A stretch of 64,000 nucleotides of DNA from Prorocentrum cordatum (taxonomy: Eukaryota > Sar > Dinophyceae > Prorocentrales > Prorocentraceae), in NCBI GenBank assembly GCA_963575745.1, contig CAUYUJ010000725.1:522501-586500 (forward strand), written 5' to 3'. A program made the position numbers and the translations under genes. Of this stretch, positions 31,463 to 45,000 are shown piece by piece. Below the pieces are notes generated by a model that saw only the letters and a program-made list of their open reading frames with translations, was not told where the DNA came from and made no database searches. Every line of letters begins with the position of its first letter. Within the stretch, counting starts at the first letter, position 1.

Positions 31463-34400
31463 GGTCGACGCTGCGCCGGGGGGGGTTCATAAACATCAGC
31501 AAAACTGCCTCGAAAAATCCTCCTCACTCCTGTACCGTGGGGGACGGGGGGAGGAGAGGTGAGACGGCAGCAGAGGGAGAGGGAGGCGACTCCTCGATCC
31601 GTCCTGCCGAGAACAAGAGCAAAAGCAAACCAGCGGCGGCAGCTCGGCGCGGCAGCGGCGCAACGCACGCGCACATACTGCGCACGCGACACCGCTGGTC
31701 CGTCCTGCGGCGGCGCGCCCGCTCCGTCAGTACCGTGATGAGCAGCATCAGCTGGAACAGCTCGAGCGGCGCGGTCGGTGGCCTGGCGCTGAGCCTCATC
31801 CATGCCCGCTGCCGTGAGGCACGCGTTGCGGACAGGGCTGACTCCACGCGGGGCCGCCGCTGCCGCGGCAGCGGCTGAAGTGGCGGGGGCCCCGCCACGA
31901 CTCTGTGGAGAGAGCGGTGAGCCGCCGCCGAAGCCCGCCGCGAGGTCCTTGACGCGGTACTTGTTCTTGAAGGGGTCGAAGGTCGGCGCCTCGTCGATGG
32001 GGACGACAACGCGGGTGGGCGGTGGCAACTCCTGGTCCGTGGACGGCGTCGGCTCGTGGTCGACCTGGCCAGGTTCGATGGCGCTGGCACCGAAGCGTGG
32101 CACCACCTCGGGGGCTTGGCCATCAGCCTGAGTCTCGCGGGGCGGCGAGCTCGTGGAGCTCCCAGGGGCCTTGCGCGAGCTGTGGCGGCTGCAGGACCGG
32201 CTGCGCGGGTCGCGCCCGCCCGTGTGGCGGTCGCGTGGCGAGGTCGCCTGGGCGTTAGCGCGCGCAGAGTCCGCCCTGCTCGGGGAGCGGATCGGCGCTG
32301 CGCAGGGTGTTGGGCTGGGCTGGCGGAAGCCGCCTGTGCCGCCCGCCGCCGAGGCTGCAGCCTGGTCAGGATCGACGGCGTCAGGGCGGGGGCTGACGTG
32401 GTGGGCACTACCCTCGCTGTGCCGCGGGGAGGCGCTGTGGTGCGCCTGGGTGTACGTGAGGACGAGCGGGACGAGCGGCTGCCGCTCGCGCTCAGGGGGG
32501 CCAGGTATTGCCTGGGCAGGGCGCAGCGCTGCGGCCACGTTTGGCGGGGGCGTGTGTTGGCGCGGTTGCCAGGCACGCACGTTCGCCTCGCGCCATCCTG
32601 CAGGGCGCCCTGTCCTGCCTCGGCTGAGTGCAGCCCCCTGGGCTGAAGCCGCAGGGGTTACCACTGCGGGCTGGTAGCTGGCGGTGCTGTCATGGCGGCC
32701 TGGGTAATTGCCCCAGGCGCGCGTGGACCCTGGCACGGGCGAGGTGGCCCGTGGGGGAGCCTGCACGCGTGCACGCGGGTAGCCGATGACCGCTGGGTGC
32801 ACCCTGACGTGGGGGGCGTGGCCATAGCTGGAGGCGGCTGCTCCTGCCGCCGCGGGCCTGGCGCCAATGGGGCCACGGTGAGGGGCGGCTCCCCCGCCGT
32901 ACACCGCGCTGTCGCCTGTCGGGACGCGCGCGGGAGAGCGGTTGCGTGGCGTGCTCGGCTGACCTGCGTCGCGTTGGTCGCGCTGCTGGGTGCGCTGCTG
33001 GGGCTGTTGGTAGCGCTGCTGGTCGGCTCTCGAGAGCGGGCGGGTGTCGGGGAGGATGGGGGGCACGTCGGGCCGCCGCCAGCCCTGTTAGACGTGCTCG
33101 AAGGCATGGTCTGGGTAGGTCTCCCCGACGGGTGAGTAGCGCCGCACATGCTCCACGTAGTCAATGTTCTGCGGCTCGGGGAGCACCGTGATCTTCACAG
33201 CCCGCTGGTGCGCTGGTCCATAGAGACAGAAGCTACCACGGTTGCTGCGGTCGTGGTTCAGCTCGGCTTCGGTCGTGGCACGGCTCACCATGGCGTCGCA
33301 GAGGCGCATGTCGTAGTCGAGAGCTTGAGGCCCAGGGCCGCCCTCGGCATCCCAGTGCAGTACCACATCTCGCCAGCGGGTGCGGGTAGTGTGGATGCGC
33401 TCGGCGATAGACTCGCAGACGGTCCTGACTGTGACACGATCCCTATGCATGTTGGTGATTGCTAGGGAGTAAGGTCGGCGGACCGTTTTGTTGAAGATGA
33501 AGTCCTCCTTGAGGGCCTGGTGGGGGCCAAAGAGCACGTAGCCTTCCCTCCACAGCGGTTGGTCGGGAGACGGGTCTTCAGGCATCCCCGTTCCTGTGAA
33601 CCCAGGTGGCCGCCTCGTGCCGTCGGGCAATCCCTGCTTGAGGACGCGACGCGGCCTCGGTGGAAGATACCATTGACCCTGGTAACCTGCTTGGCCTGGT
33701 TGTGGAGGCTCCCCCCCGGGGCCTGAAGGCGCTCGGGGGGGTTCCTTGAGGTCGTGCTGGGCTGGCGCGTTGCCGTATTGGCGGGCAAGGAAGTGCGGAG
33801 GCATCCCTGTGGCACGGACGTCGAACAGGCTGTGCGGACTAGGCGGATGGGGGCACCTGCTGGAGAGGCAGCATGTGTCGGAGTCCCTGTTGTCGGTGCT
33901 GTATGCACACGTCCAGCTGTTGCAAGAGTAGTCCGTGGACCAGTCCATAAGTGCCCGTAGTCCGCTGAGGGAGCAGTCTGGGCACGTTGGTTGGCCCGAG
34001 GTGCCGAGCTGCGTGTTGCGGCGGGCCGCACAGTACTGACAGCATTGGAATCGGCACTGTAGGCATGTCCAGCGTCCTGGTAGGGGCGGGAGCGCTTGCT
34101 CGTTGGTGCCTGCGTCGTCTGGGTGGGGTCGGGGTCGACCCCACAAGGGCCAGACGTCGGCGAACCAGGACTGGCCTGTAGTGCGGACCACCTCAGCGGG
34201 GAGGCGAGCGTCGTCAGCATGGCGCTCGATCCACTGGGGCCCGAGGTCCGCTGGGATCATGACCGTGCGCCAAGTGTCGTCCGCCTTGACGTGGACTTGG
34301 GTCGGTGCCCAGAGCCTGGTAGTGGTATCGCCATGGTCGTGGTGGAGGATGACCCAGCCGTCGCGACCCGCAACCGCAGGGTCGATAACGCGGTGGCCCA

Positions 34401-37021
34401 TGACGGTCGTCCCCCACGGTAAGTAGGCGCCGTCGTGGTGCTCGCCTGGGTCAAGCCAGACCTCGATGCCAGGGGCATTGACTCGGGCCCGCACATCGCG
34501 GACGTGGAAGGCGAGGACGTGGTAGGCGGTCGGCTCCTCTTCCGTCTCGATGTGCTCCCACGTCTCGATGTCGCTGCTGTCAGAGGTGGAGTTTCCGCCT
34601 CTCTGCCGTGACGAACGCGAGGCGGATCGCCGTGAGCGGGCATGGCCTCGGGCGAGGGCGGCGGCCGCGCTGATAAGGGACGGCGTACGGCGGTCGTCGG
34701 CTCCCGATGTCGTCGATGAGCGGTCTGGACTGTGTCCCAGGGCGGCACCTGACTGGTAGGTGCGCGGTGGGCCAGACGCGGCCCCAGGGCTGGAGCCGCT
34801 GGGGCGCGGCTCTCGTGCGTCGGACTGCCCCCGCTCGGGGACGGCTTGCAAGCCAGTGTACACCAGGTCGATCAGTGGCTGCGGGTCCAGCTGGAGCTTG
34901 CGAAGCGAGACGCGTGGACGGGGCTGGTTGGGGTCGGCCCTGGTGGCGGCTTCGGTGTCGTAGTGCTGTTTAGCCCATGCTCGCGCTGCCTCTGGCGAGT
35001 ATAGTGCCTGCGGCGGTGGCCACGCTGCCGCGATGTCCAGCCTGCGCCAGGTGTTAGCTTCCTGGTCGCGGGCTTCAGCCGCCTCGCGGAGGTCTGGGTG
35101 ATCGTAGCCGGCGATGTGGAGGGCGTGCGCACAGTCGCCATGCCATAGGCTTGTGGTAGGGCACGGCACCTGGAGGCAGCTTCCGTGGGGGCACACCAGT
35201 CCATGCGGATGAGGAGGCCCAGGACCCGAGGGTAGATGAGGCGCGCTCCGTGGGCCTCCCTTTTCACGAAGTTTTGCCAGTTCTCACCGCGCGGCGGTTG
35301 GGTAGCCTCGCACATCCAGAGCGCGATGGGTCCCCACGCGAGGGTGTCGTCTTCGAGGCTGTAGGGCGGGTGAGGCGGCACTGCGTACCACGCGGCCAGC
35401 GACGGGTGCACACTCACGTACGTGCGGCCGACATTTGTGGCGGTTCGACCCTTCGCTTCACGGCGGGGGCCCGGCAGGAGGTGACCTCCGTTGAAAGCGA
35501 GACGAGCCGCAAGGTCGCCGCGGGTCCCGTGCCAGAAGACCGTGGGCGTGTCAGGAGGTCCCACGTGAGGTAGGGGAAGATCGTCTCGCCTGAGTTCCCA
35601 CCCGAGTCTTCCAGCACCCAAGTGAGTCGGTTCGGGGGCCTCTGCATGATGTCAGTCCACGGCGCCAACGCTTGGAGCGTTGGGTCATGGGTGAATCGAG
35701 GATGGTCGTGGAGTCGCAGGGCGTCTTTGATGTCCTCTGTAGTTACGCCACTGTTACCAAGCGCAAAGCCGTTTTGGTACAGGGGGGTGAGGATGCTCGT
35801 CGGCGGCACGGAGACCGCTGGGTCGCGCTGGATGGTGTTGCGTAAGTTGCGCGTCGGTGGCCTGAGGGCTGGGTGGGGCGTACCAGGGCCTGGAGGCGCC
35901 TGGGGCCTGGCGGGTGATGCATAGCGTGCTCGCCGTCGTGGTGGTGGGGTGTCCATGTCGGAAGAGGAACCACGAGCATCTGCATGTCGGAAGATGGACC
36001 ACGGGCTGTCGAGGGTGCGCTCACGTGTTTCCCTTGCCTCGGCGTCGCTGGCCTGGGCTGTGGCGTCTTCGTGAGTCGGTGGGTTACCATACGCCGCGCC
36101 GCTTATGGGGCCGTCTCGCGGGGACGGGCTGGTCGATCGTGGTGTGACAGACGAGGCTCGCGATACCGCGGCAGTGACTTCGACAATGGCGGCGGTGGTG
36201 GCGGTGGTAACATCGGCGACCGCGGCGGCAACTGCAGCAGCATAGTGTTCGTGTAGCAGCGGGTGTCGAAGTGAGTGCACGTGCTGGCTCTCGGGTTCGT
36301 CGGGATGCGTGCGCGGCATTGTGTATGTGGCCTCGTCACGCGGCCTCCTGCTCGGTTGGCAACAGCGGAGGCACCACTGGGCCGTGGATGAGTCCAGGGC
36401 GCGCGCACAGATGCGGGCTCCTACGTGTCCGACAGCTCCTTGAGCGAGAAGTTTGGCGCCGACCAGAAGAAGACCGCAAACCACTCCGCCAGTGGCAATA
36501 GCTCCGAGTTTGCCACTGGCCCATTTCAGGGCACCCCCGAGGCCAGACCCGACTGCGCTGGCTCCGCCCGAGACGATATCTCTGAGTTTGGCACTGGTCC
36601 ACTTGAGAATACCCCACAAGGCGGGCGTGACATTGTATACCGTTGTGCGTCGGGGCGTAGTGGACACAGATGGGCCTGGTGTCGCCGCTTCACGTCGTCG
36701 TCGCTGCCGGTAGCTGGGGTCTCGGCTCGGTGTCGGCAAGTACCCGTCGATCTGGTCCTTGTACGGCATGGCTACCACGATGGCATACGTGGCCACGAAG
36801 AGGCAAATGAGACAGCCGCAGCGTCGGGAGGCCGCTGCGCTGTGCGGGACCTCGTAGGAGCCGCTGGCGTCAGGGCTCGCGTCGTCGATGGGGTCGTTGT
36901 CGATGCCAGCCTGCCAGTGGTCGACGGCGCTGGAGTTGGAGTCAGTCGCGTTAGCACGGCAGACAAGGGTGCGGGGCGTGGTTCTGCCACCTGAGGTCTG
37001 AAGCCGTCCAGATCCAGCCAA
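31393..37021 (-). pseudogene. Element B ORF3: about 1,870-codon accessory protein with TM, ART-like, Cys-rich and Pro-rich regions
   Basis: Three lesions interrupt it: a 13-bp deletion near 35553, a missing base near 35140 and a TAA at 33088-33090. Sense order: an N-terminal membrane segment (CLICLFVATYAIVVAM, about 36790-36840); a basic stretch; a second hydrophobic segment rich in Gly/Ala (ATGGVVCGLLLVGAKLLA, near 36450); and a Ser/Thr-rich linker. Next is a domain with VFWHGTRGD, NGGHLLPG and GRTYVSVHPS..AAWYA, which resembles the His and Tyr of the H-Y-E ADP-ribosyltransferase fold. A region near 34470-34180 with HHDGAYLPWGTTV follows, then a Cys cluster at about 33860-34080 (roughly 17 Cys in 70 residues, probably zinc-binding), a conserved unknown region (33180-33560) and a Pro/Gln/Arg-rich tail. 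The domain calls are by eye. No such protein is known to me from LINEs. Confidence 0.65.
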
Positions 37022-37059
37022 TGCTGCAGCGGGGCTGAAGCCGCCACTGCGCGGGCTGG

Positions 37060-38610
37060 TTAGAGCTGGCGATGCAGTGGGATGGCTTGTCTCGTCGGCG
37101 GCAGTGGCGCCTTCAGCGTCGTTGAGCTGTGCGCTGGGTCGGCCTGGGCCGAGTTGTTGGGCGGACTGCTGTGCGACAGGGGGCGCCCTATGTAGGGTTC
37201 GCTGTCACGGTCACGCTGGGCCGTGTCACCTGGCGGTGCCGAGCCGTCGCGATCCTGGGTTTCCATGTCGTCCTGGCTATCGTCTGACGCGTGGAACGAG
37301 TCCAGGGATATGTTGCTGATATCGCTGGCCGCGATGTGCTGGAGCAGAAGCGGTTCGGCGTCGGCCGCGGGCTGGTCACACGTGGCGTCCTGGGCGAGGG
37401 GGCCAGCTGGCGGTGGTAGGTTTAGCGGTTCCATCGGTGCCGCGGCGAGCTCCGCCTCGACAAGCGGCTGCAGGTCTGGCGGGTGGTGCAGGATCGCATC
37501 CGCGAGTTACGCCAGGGCGTCTTGGTCGGGCGGAGGGAGGCCTCTTGGCAGCAAGGCGTGGGCCCGTGAGAGGTATGGCGGCAGTGGTGCCGCGAAAGCC
37601 TCAGGGCCGTCGAGCTGGGCACGAGCGCCCTGGTATTCCAGAAGGAGGCCAAAGTAGCGGGTGGGGTACTCGTGGCTGCCCTGGATACGAGTGAGGTTGC
37701 GGTTGGTGCGCTGTCTGTCGGGGCCCGCTCTGTGCCAGATATCTTCGCACATGTCGAACGCGGTGCGGTGGCGCAGGGCGTCGTTTTTCTCCGCGGAATC
37801 CTCCTGGAAAAAGTGGTCGTTCTGTGGCAGATGGAGCGTCGCCAGGACGTGCGGGACGCAGTCCTCGAGCCATGCCCAGTACACGTCCTGATGGTCCTCA
37901 CCTGGTGCCCACGCCGCGGCGCGCGGTATGAGCCGTGCTCGGATGTTCATCAGGTGCCAGAAAGCGGGGTCCTCCTCGGGTTCACCCCTGGCGCACAGAG
38001 GGGTAGTGGGACTTGTGGGGCTAAAGCGGGGCACGACAGCGGGGCTGAAGCCGCCACTGCGTGCCTGGGCCTTGCCAGCAGTCCTGTCGAGGATATGCTG
38101 CACGACGGTCGAGGACAAGCTGAGGACAGACTGCGATGCATGTGTCGTAGTTGACGAGGGCGTGCTCGTAGGAGACATGCTGGTACTCGCCGTAGCCGTC
38201 GTAGTAGCCGTCGGAGTCCCAAGGGGACAGCGCGTGGGACAGGACCCCTGGTGCGGCACAAGCCAGGCGCTCACGATGGCGCCCAGCGGCCCGGTGCCGC
38301 GCGGCCCCGCGGCGGCGGTGCTGTCCACGATCGGGTCCAAAATGGCGCAGTGATCGTATTTGTAGATGCTGTCATCGTAAAGGTAGAAGGGCGTCCCACG
38401 TTCAGCGTGTCGCAGGAAAACCTCTCCTCCGTGCTGAGGCGCACCGCCTGAAGACGGGTGTGCTCCAGCTAGCGAGGGGGGGGCCAGGCTGCAGGCAAGG
38501 CGCCACATGATGGCGAGGCCTGGCGGGCGGCGCGAGCGATGAGCCGAAAGCTGCATGTCAGCACACGTCCTCAAATACCCCTGGATGCTCATGTACATTG
38601 CTACAATCAC
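37060..38610 (-). pseudogene. Element B ORF2: signal-peptide-like protein, nonsense mutation
   Basis: It matches element A ORF2 closely, but a TAC Tyr codon has become TAA at 37507-37509, cutting the protein at 367 aa. The remaining 150 codons stay recognisable to 37060, with two compensating one-base indels near 37135-37190 that change a short stretch (GRPLSHSSPPNN in B against GRPCRTAVRPTT in A). The N-terminal hydrophobic segment is conserved (LAPPSLAG for LALPSLAG). Confidence 0.75.
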
Positions 38611-38769
38611 GCCCCCTGCAAGACTACGGGTGTCCCTACACCAGATAGCTTGCGCGTGCTGCTGCCAAAACAGACATGAGATGACAAGAAAGAGATACGA
38701 CGCGAAGAGGGGAGAGATGCCTCTGAAGGCGCTTCCTCGGAGGGCTGAGGCGGGCTCTCTGAGGCACCT

Positions 38770-41359
38770 TCAATAGGGTTCCTGGGTGGCCCGACCCTTG
38801 TCCTTGCCTTTGTCGGCCCCTGGGGGCCCCGTCCCTGGGGTGACCTGGCCTGGCTGGTCGATCCAACCGCTGGCAGCCACGGGTTCGGCGGCCGCTGCAG
38901 CTTCCTCCTTCTTAGTTTCCAGAGTGGCCACTTGTGGCAGGTGGATGGTGCCTCCCGTGAGGTGCCCGAGGAGGGTCTGGATGTCGCCGCGCAGTGCAGC
39001 GGCGTCGGCGGTTGCCATCTGTTGCTGGGTGACGACGGTGGCAAGCCCCCGTTCCAGCCCTGAAACGTGCTCCGTGAGTGTGGCCTGGGAGGAGAGAGCG
39101 CCCGCAAGCTGCACCTGCATGTTATCCACCGTGTTGGCTAGCAGTTCGTGCTGCTGTTCCATGTGCTGGATGCGGGTCGTGGCAGCATCAGGCGGTTTAG
39201 AGGCCGATGCGAAGCGCTCGCCAAAGGTGTTGAGTTCGTGGGAGGCCACGCTGTATTATCACCTGATGAGAGGATCTCGACGTCGTCGACGTCGCCTGGT
39301 ACTTCGGCGGCTGTGGCAGCGTCGCCTTCGGTGTGGCCCCCACCTTCTGCCGCCGCCGTGCCAAGCCAGGAGTCATGGCCACCTGATCCTGGGGCGGCCA
39401 TCGGTTCTGCGGCTCCGTCCGTGCCGTGCGGGGGTGCAGAGGAGCTGCGGCCTGGGGCGCAGGGTGGCCTTGCGTGCGGCGTGGCGTCACGTTTCCCGCT
39501 GGAGGAGCGGTGGCGCTTGGCTGAAGGCTCCTCCTTGGGGGTCAAGAGCGGTGCGACGCCCTTGCCTTTGGGCGTGGCAGTCATGAGGTCGTGGAGGTAG
39601 GGGCTCTGGCCGCTTTGGTGAGGAGTGTGCCGGCGGCGGGGCTAAAGCCGCCACCACGGGCTGGCGGCGTCACAGGCTCTGTGATGGTGGTAGGCGTGAC
39701 GATGGTAACGTTGTCCCGCTTCGGCACCACCTCAGCCAGCGGGGCCTCGGCGATGCTCCACGGGATGGGGCACCCCGCGACCTGTACCGTATAGGTGAGT
39801 GGGGGCCGATGGGCGCGCACTAAGGCAAACTGGGCCGCAGTGGCTGGGTCCCATGCGGTGTGGTAGACCTCACAGTCCCATTTAACGGACGGGCCCGTGA
39901 GAGTCTTGGCGAGCTGGGTCAGCGTGGCGTGACGTGCCGCAATGCCAGTGATGCGGTAGCGCGTCTTGGCGAGGGTAGCCTCGCAGCCACGGATGCTGAC
40001 AGCAGCAGCCTTGGCAACGTCGGACCCCCGTGGAACACGGATCCCCAGTAGGCCTGACTTGCCGTGCCTGACGACTCCCAGGGCCTTGAACTCCACCGAC
40101 TTCTGGAACGCGTCTGCCATCGTGATGGGCTGGTCCTCAGGGAACCAAGCAGTCTGATACTTGTCGGCGGTGGGCTCGTCTGCACCTACATTGCTGAGGT
40201 CGTAGGTGGCACCGAGTTGCCCTGATCCCGCCAGGACCTTGTCGACCGCTTGGAGACTGACGCCGAAGGTGGCAGCCAGGGACCTCTTTCCGACGCCCGA
40301 TCCAAACCTGCCTAGGCTTTTGCAGGGTTCGAGGATGGTGACGGCTTTAAAGTTGCCGTGGAAGAGGGCCTTGAAGGTGTCCTGAAGCTGACTATCGAGC
40401 TCCTGGCGGCGAGCGTCTTTCTTGGACTCCCTGTGCTTTTGGTTTTGGCGCGCCTTGTCCTGTGGGGCGGAGTCCCCTCGAAAAGGGCCCTTGGCGCGTG
40501 GACCACCGTTCACGGGGGCACCTCCCGAGAACTGGTCCTCGAAGGCCTGGTGCATGGAGGGGACTGCGGCAATGGCCTCGGTCTCGTGTATGGTCGCCCG
40601 AATCCAGCAGACGTGGTCGGCAGGGTCGATGGTGGCGACTGCTACCTTTTCCGTGCAGGCGACCTCCTTGGTGCCCAGCTGGTACACGGTCACGGGGACG
40701 TGCGTGTGGACCACTTTGGGCGCCTTGGGGTGACGCTTCAGGACGGGGACGGCGAGCTCGGTACCGACGTAGTTGTCGTTGTTCGGGCCCATGACAGCAA
40801 TCGCGAGCTGACCCGTGGCTCGCTTGCCCTGCTCGAGGTGGTGTTGCAGCAGCCGTTCGCCACTCTCGTAGTCGTGGAGGCTGATGCTGGGCTTGTACGT
40901 CTCGCCGTCGTCAGGTGAGGTGGGTTCGGCAAGGACAGGGACCTTCCAAAAGGCAGGGTCCAAGGCGATGAATTGGGTGTCCGCAGCCTGAAGACGTGCG
41001 GAACCCGCTGGCGGGTGTGATGCGTCACCGCCAGTGCGCTTAGGCTTGCTGCGCTGGTGATGATCGAGCGTGTAGCTAATCTGGTTGGCGGCGCACATGC
41101 GGATCAGGGCGCTGCCAAGCTTCTTCGTGTTGGACTTGTGCATGTCGCACATTGCCTGGAGCTCGTCCGCGTTCAGTTCGGCTAGCCCGTTGTAGGCGGC
41201 CGTGGGGCGGTCAGACCCCGCTTGCTTGAACGCTGCGATGCAGTCCTGCTTGCGTTGAAGGAGGGACCCTTCAGCAGCTTGGCGCGTGGGGCGGGAGCTC
41301 GGAGGCTGCTTAGAAGAGCGACGGCGCTCCGGCTTCTTGGGGGCCATTGCTGCGGGCAC
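38770..41359 (-). pseudogene. Element B ORF1: gag-like protein, two frameshifts
   Basis: The frame is open from 41359 to about 39610 and nearly identical to element A ORF1. A lost G near 39610 and a lost base near 39255 then shift it. All three frames together cover the full 863-codon length, including the coiled coil (38930-39190) and the Lys/Gly-rich tail. The substitutions I see between A and B are scattered and mostly conservative, for example IGG to TGG and SIT to SIA, suggesting the ORF was under constraint before decay. Confidence 0.78.
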
Positions 41360-41499
41360 TCTGGTGTGGAGAGGTGACGCGAATCAGTAAGGTCCTGCTG
41401 GGACCCCTCCGGTCTCGCGAGGCCTGGGAGTCTGACTCCGAGGCGGGGCGCTTCGCGTCGCGGCTGCGGTCTGAGTGCAGGGCACTCTCGAGCCGAGAC

Positions 41500-41685
<186 letters not shown>

Positions 41686-41695
41686 GGACAAGTAG

Positions 41696-41733
41696 GCGGA
41701 CCAGGGTCCGTCCGCGAGGCGCACTGCGGTGCG
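41696..41733 (-). other. 3'-terminal double hairpin, copy C
   Basis: The stems are GCGGAC (41696-41701)/GTCCGC (41710-41715) and CGCAC (41720-41724)/GTGCG (41729-41733), conserved with copies A and B. Confidence 0.55.
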
Positions 41734-42050
41734 ACAACTCGCCAAGCATTATTTGCGGCGGTGCAGCCTTAAGATACGAGGGCGGGCAACAAAACCCCCT
41801 CCCCCGGCGCAATGCGACAGACGCTACAGACGGCGGACAGACGGTGAAGATCTCACGTGTCAGACCGCGTGAAGAAAGAGGCCCCAACAAGGAAGGCGAC
41901 GTGCTGACACGTGGCTAGGCGGCTTGGCAGACCGCCAGTTGGGCGCTTGGCCGCAAAGCGGCGCGCAGTGACGGGGCACCCCCCGCCCCCACGCCCTGAC
42001 ACCGTGGACGCGGAGCCACGCGTACTCACGGGCAGGCCGAAAGGAGGAGA

Positions 42051-45000
42051 TTAGCGCGGGGCACCAGGTGGAGCGCCGCGGAACGATGACAGCATAGCTT
42101 GGATGGTGAGTGACGGCACGGCACCATCGGGCGAGGGCGAAAGCAGCTCGGCGAAGGCTCGCCCGGCGCTGTGGAGGCGCTGGAGTAGAGGGCCTTGACG
42201 GGCTTGAGCGGCGGCGAGGTCCGCGGCGAGAGCAGCACACCTCTGCTGGAGAGCGGCCATAGCCTGGGACAGCTCGGTTTCGCGGTCGGTGAGGGGAGGT
42301 TGCTCAGTGCCAGCGGCCGCGGGCCTCGTGACAGGGGTGAGGTCCTCGGTGCGCCTGGCCAGGTGGTGGACTAGCGTAGTACGGCACCCCGTATGCTGAC
42401 GTCCGTCACCCTTGAAAGGTGACTGGAGGGGAGCACGCGGCCCCAGGGCTGGAGCCGCTAGGGTCACGCCCCGAGAGGTCGGAAGAGCCGCATCCTCTCG
42501 CTCAGCAACGATGGAAGCGTGGGCGGGGTGCGAGGGCCTGCCTGGTTTAGTGCCCTGCGGGGGGGCTGAAGCCGCCCCCGCGGGCTGCCGCTGGTGGGGG
42601 GGCGGAATGGTTTGCGCGGTGGGGCCAATCCTGATGCCGTACGAGGGCTCTGGGGTCAGCCGCGTAGTAGGGTGGCGCCTCGATAGGGCGGCATGGTCGG
42701 CAGTGTGGGGTGTCGGCGGTGCGTCGTCAATGCCACTTAGTCCGCGGGGGTCGCCCAGGTCGTCGTCGGCGTCTTGGCGGTGACCGATATCGACATATGG
42801 GAGCGATGTCGCTCTCGGAGACGGAGTCGCGGTAGGCGTCGAGAGGTTGCCCGACGGGGCAGGGTTGTCGCTGGCTGGGCCGTCGTCCAAGACGTCCAAT
42901 CCCCCACCGAAGCTGAACGGGTCGTCCTCCTGTTCGTCAGCGTCTTGGAGGTGAGCTGCGTCGTCATGTGGGTGCGGTGCCGCACTCGGTGGCGGAGTCG
43001 AGGGCGTCGTGCGGATGCCCGACGGGGCAAGGTTGGCGCTGGCTGGCCCGCCGCCTAGGAAGTCAAGTCCCCCGCCGAAGCCGAACGGGTCGTCCTCCTG
43101 TTCGTCGAATATCGCCCGTTGGGCCTCGGCCCAGAGCTCGTCCGGGTTCTGTGGGATGTCTGGTCCAGCCGCGGGTGGTGCCTGGTCCGACAGCAGGGGG
43201 TTTGGTTCCATTTTGTTGAGTTCCGCAGCTGTAAGCCCAGCCCTGCGGTGTGGGAGCGGGAGTGTGCGGTGTCTGCGCTCGTAGATGGCGACAGCGACCC
43301 CGTGAAGCACGGTCGCTTGGCGATGTCGTGTTTTGGCAGCTTCGACAATGTCGTCTGGAAGGTTGTGAGTGCGTGCCGCCATTGTGGCAAGGGCGTCGGC
43401 CTGACGGTTGAACTCCTCCGCAATGGGCCCGATGAGCCCAAGGTCGATGCCCAGGTCTCCCAGGTGGCTGGCGATTTTTTCGACGCGAAACATGTTGGGC
43501 TTGGCCATAACAAATCGGTGGATCTTTTCCCAGAGCTCCGCGTGCGTGCCCTGCGGCGCTGGATGTCCGTCGATGATGCTTTGGAACCCATCGACCACCG
43601 CCTGGTTGTCCACGAAAACGTGCACGGGCCGTTCGGCACATGCCGTAAGGTGGACGATGGCGAGGGTCTCCGCAACCTGGGCGTTCTGCGTTAGGCCGTG
43701 GACGCGTGCACTGTAGTTCATGCGATGGTCGATGCCGTAGTAGACGCCGTAACCCGCTCGTGCTAGCAAAGGGACGGCTTGGTTGGTACATGCACCGTCT
43801 GTGGCAGCGTAAACCCATGTCCAACCAGTGTCGTGGTCCAGGTAGGTGGTGTAGGTGTCCTGGGCTGAAGCCGCAGGATCTCCCTCAGGGGGGGGCCGCG
43901 GCATGGGCTGTGGCAGCGGGTCCCTCGCGAGGTCGGCCTGCAGGTCAAGGAGGGCTGGGTCTTCGTCGAAGAGCCCGCAGTGTCTTGTGTGCGGCGGGAG
44001 ACGGGCCCACTGGTCGTCACTGATGAGGATGGCGAGAGGGAGTCTTTCTCGGGCCCAGCACTTGCAGTCGCGAACAGTGTGCTCCTGAGTTTCCTCTTCC
44101 TCGTCGCAGTATCGGCAGATGGGGCTGGGGTCGGCTGACGTGTTTGATCGGGATCGTCGCTGTTGGGTGTGGTCTCCGCCCGACAGGTAGTTCAGGAGGA
44201 GCGCCAGCTGCCAGGCCGTGCATTTGGCTGTTCCTTTGGTTCGGGCGAGCCACGTGCTGGCGAAGAGGTCGAGGCCCTGTTTGACAGAGGCAAGGTATCC
44301 AAGGTCGTGTCGCCGTGGCTTGATCCTCCGCAGGAAGGCTCTGCGTTGTGAGGCCCGCAGCATGTGAAGGAAAGCGTTTTGGGGTAAATTCAGCCAGCTG
44401 ATCTGGCAGCCCCAGTCGTCGTACATGATGCCAAATGTGGGCCAGGTCCATCGGAGCTGCTGGAGCGACTGGACGAGTCGTCCGACGGGTCCTCCACCAC
44501 ACAGGGTCTGGACGTGGTGTTGAAGGTCTCTGGCGAACCCGCAGAGTGTAACGTCGCGGTTAACCTGTCGCCGCAGGCACAGGAATGCTTCACGCTGCGT
44601 GATGGCGTCGATCTCCAGGGCGTGTCCTGGGACGCACACGGCCATGAGAGTCCAGAACTCGACCCACTTGTTCCCCTTGGGGCGGATAGCCGCCTTGAGG
44701 GCGTGGTTGTAGGCAGTTTTGGCAGGGCCCGATGGTGCTTGAATGTCGGTGCCCGTGGTGCAGACACTGGCAGCAAGGGAACGGGCGTGCCGCGCCTTGA
44801 TAAGCATCGGCGATGGGAGCTTGCCAATGCGCGGCAGGCGAATAGTCGCCCTCCGAACACGGGCATCTGCGGTGGCCGTGAGGTTAAGCGCGGCTGGAGC
44901 CGGCGCTGCCTCGGCGTTGATGTAACTCCCGACGAGCTTGAAGGAATCGACCACACGTAGGGGGCGCTCCGCCAGAGTGAGCTGGGTGACGGCGGCGTGA

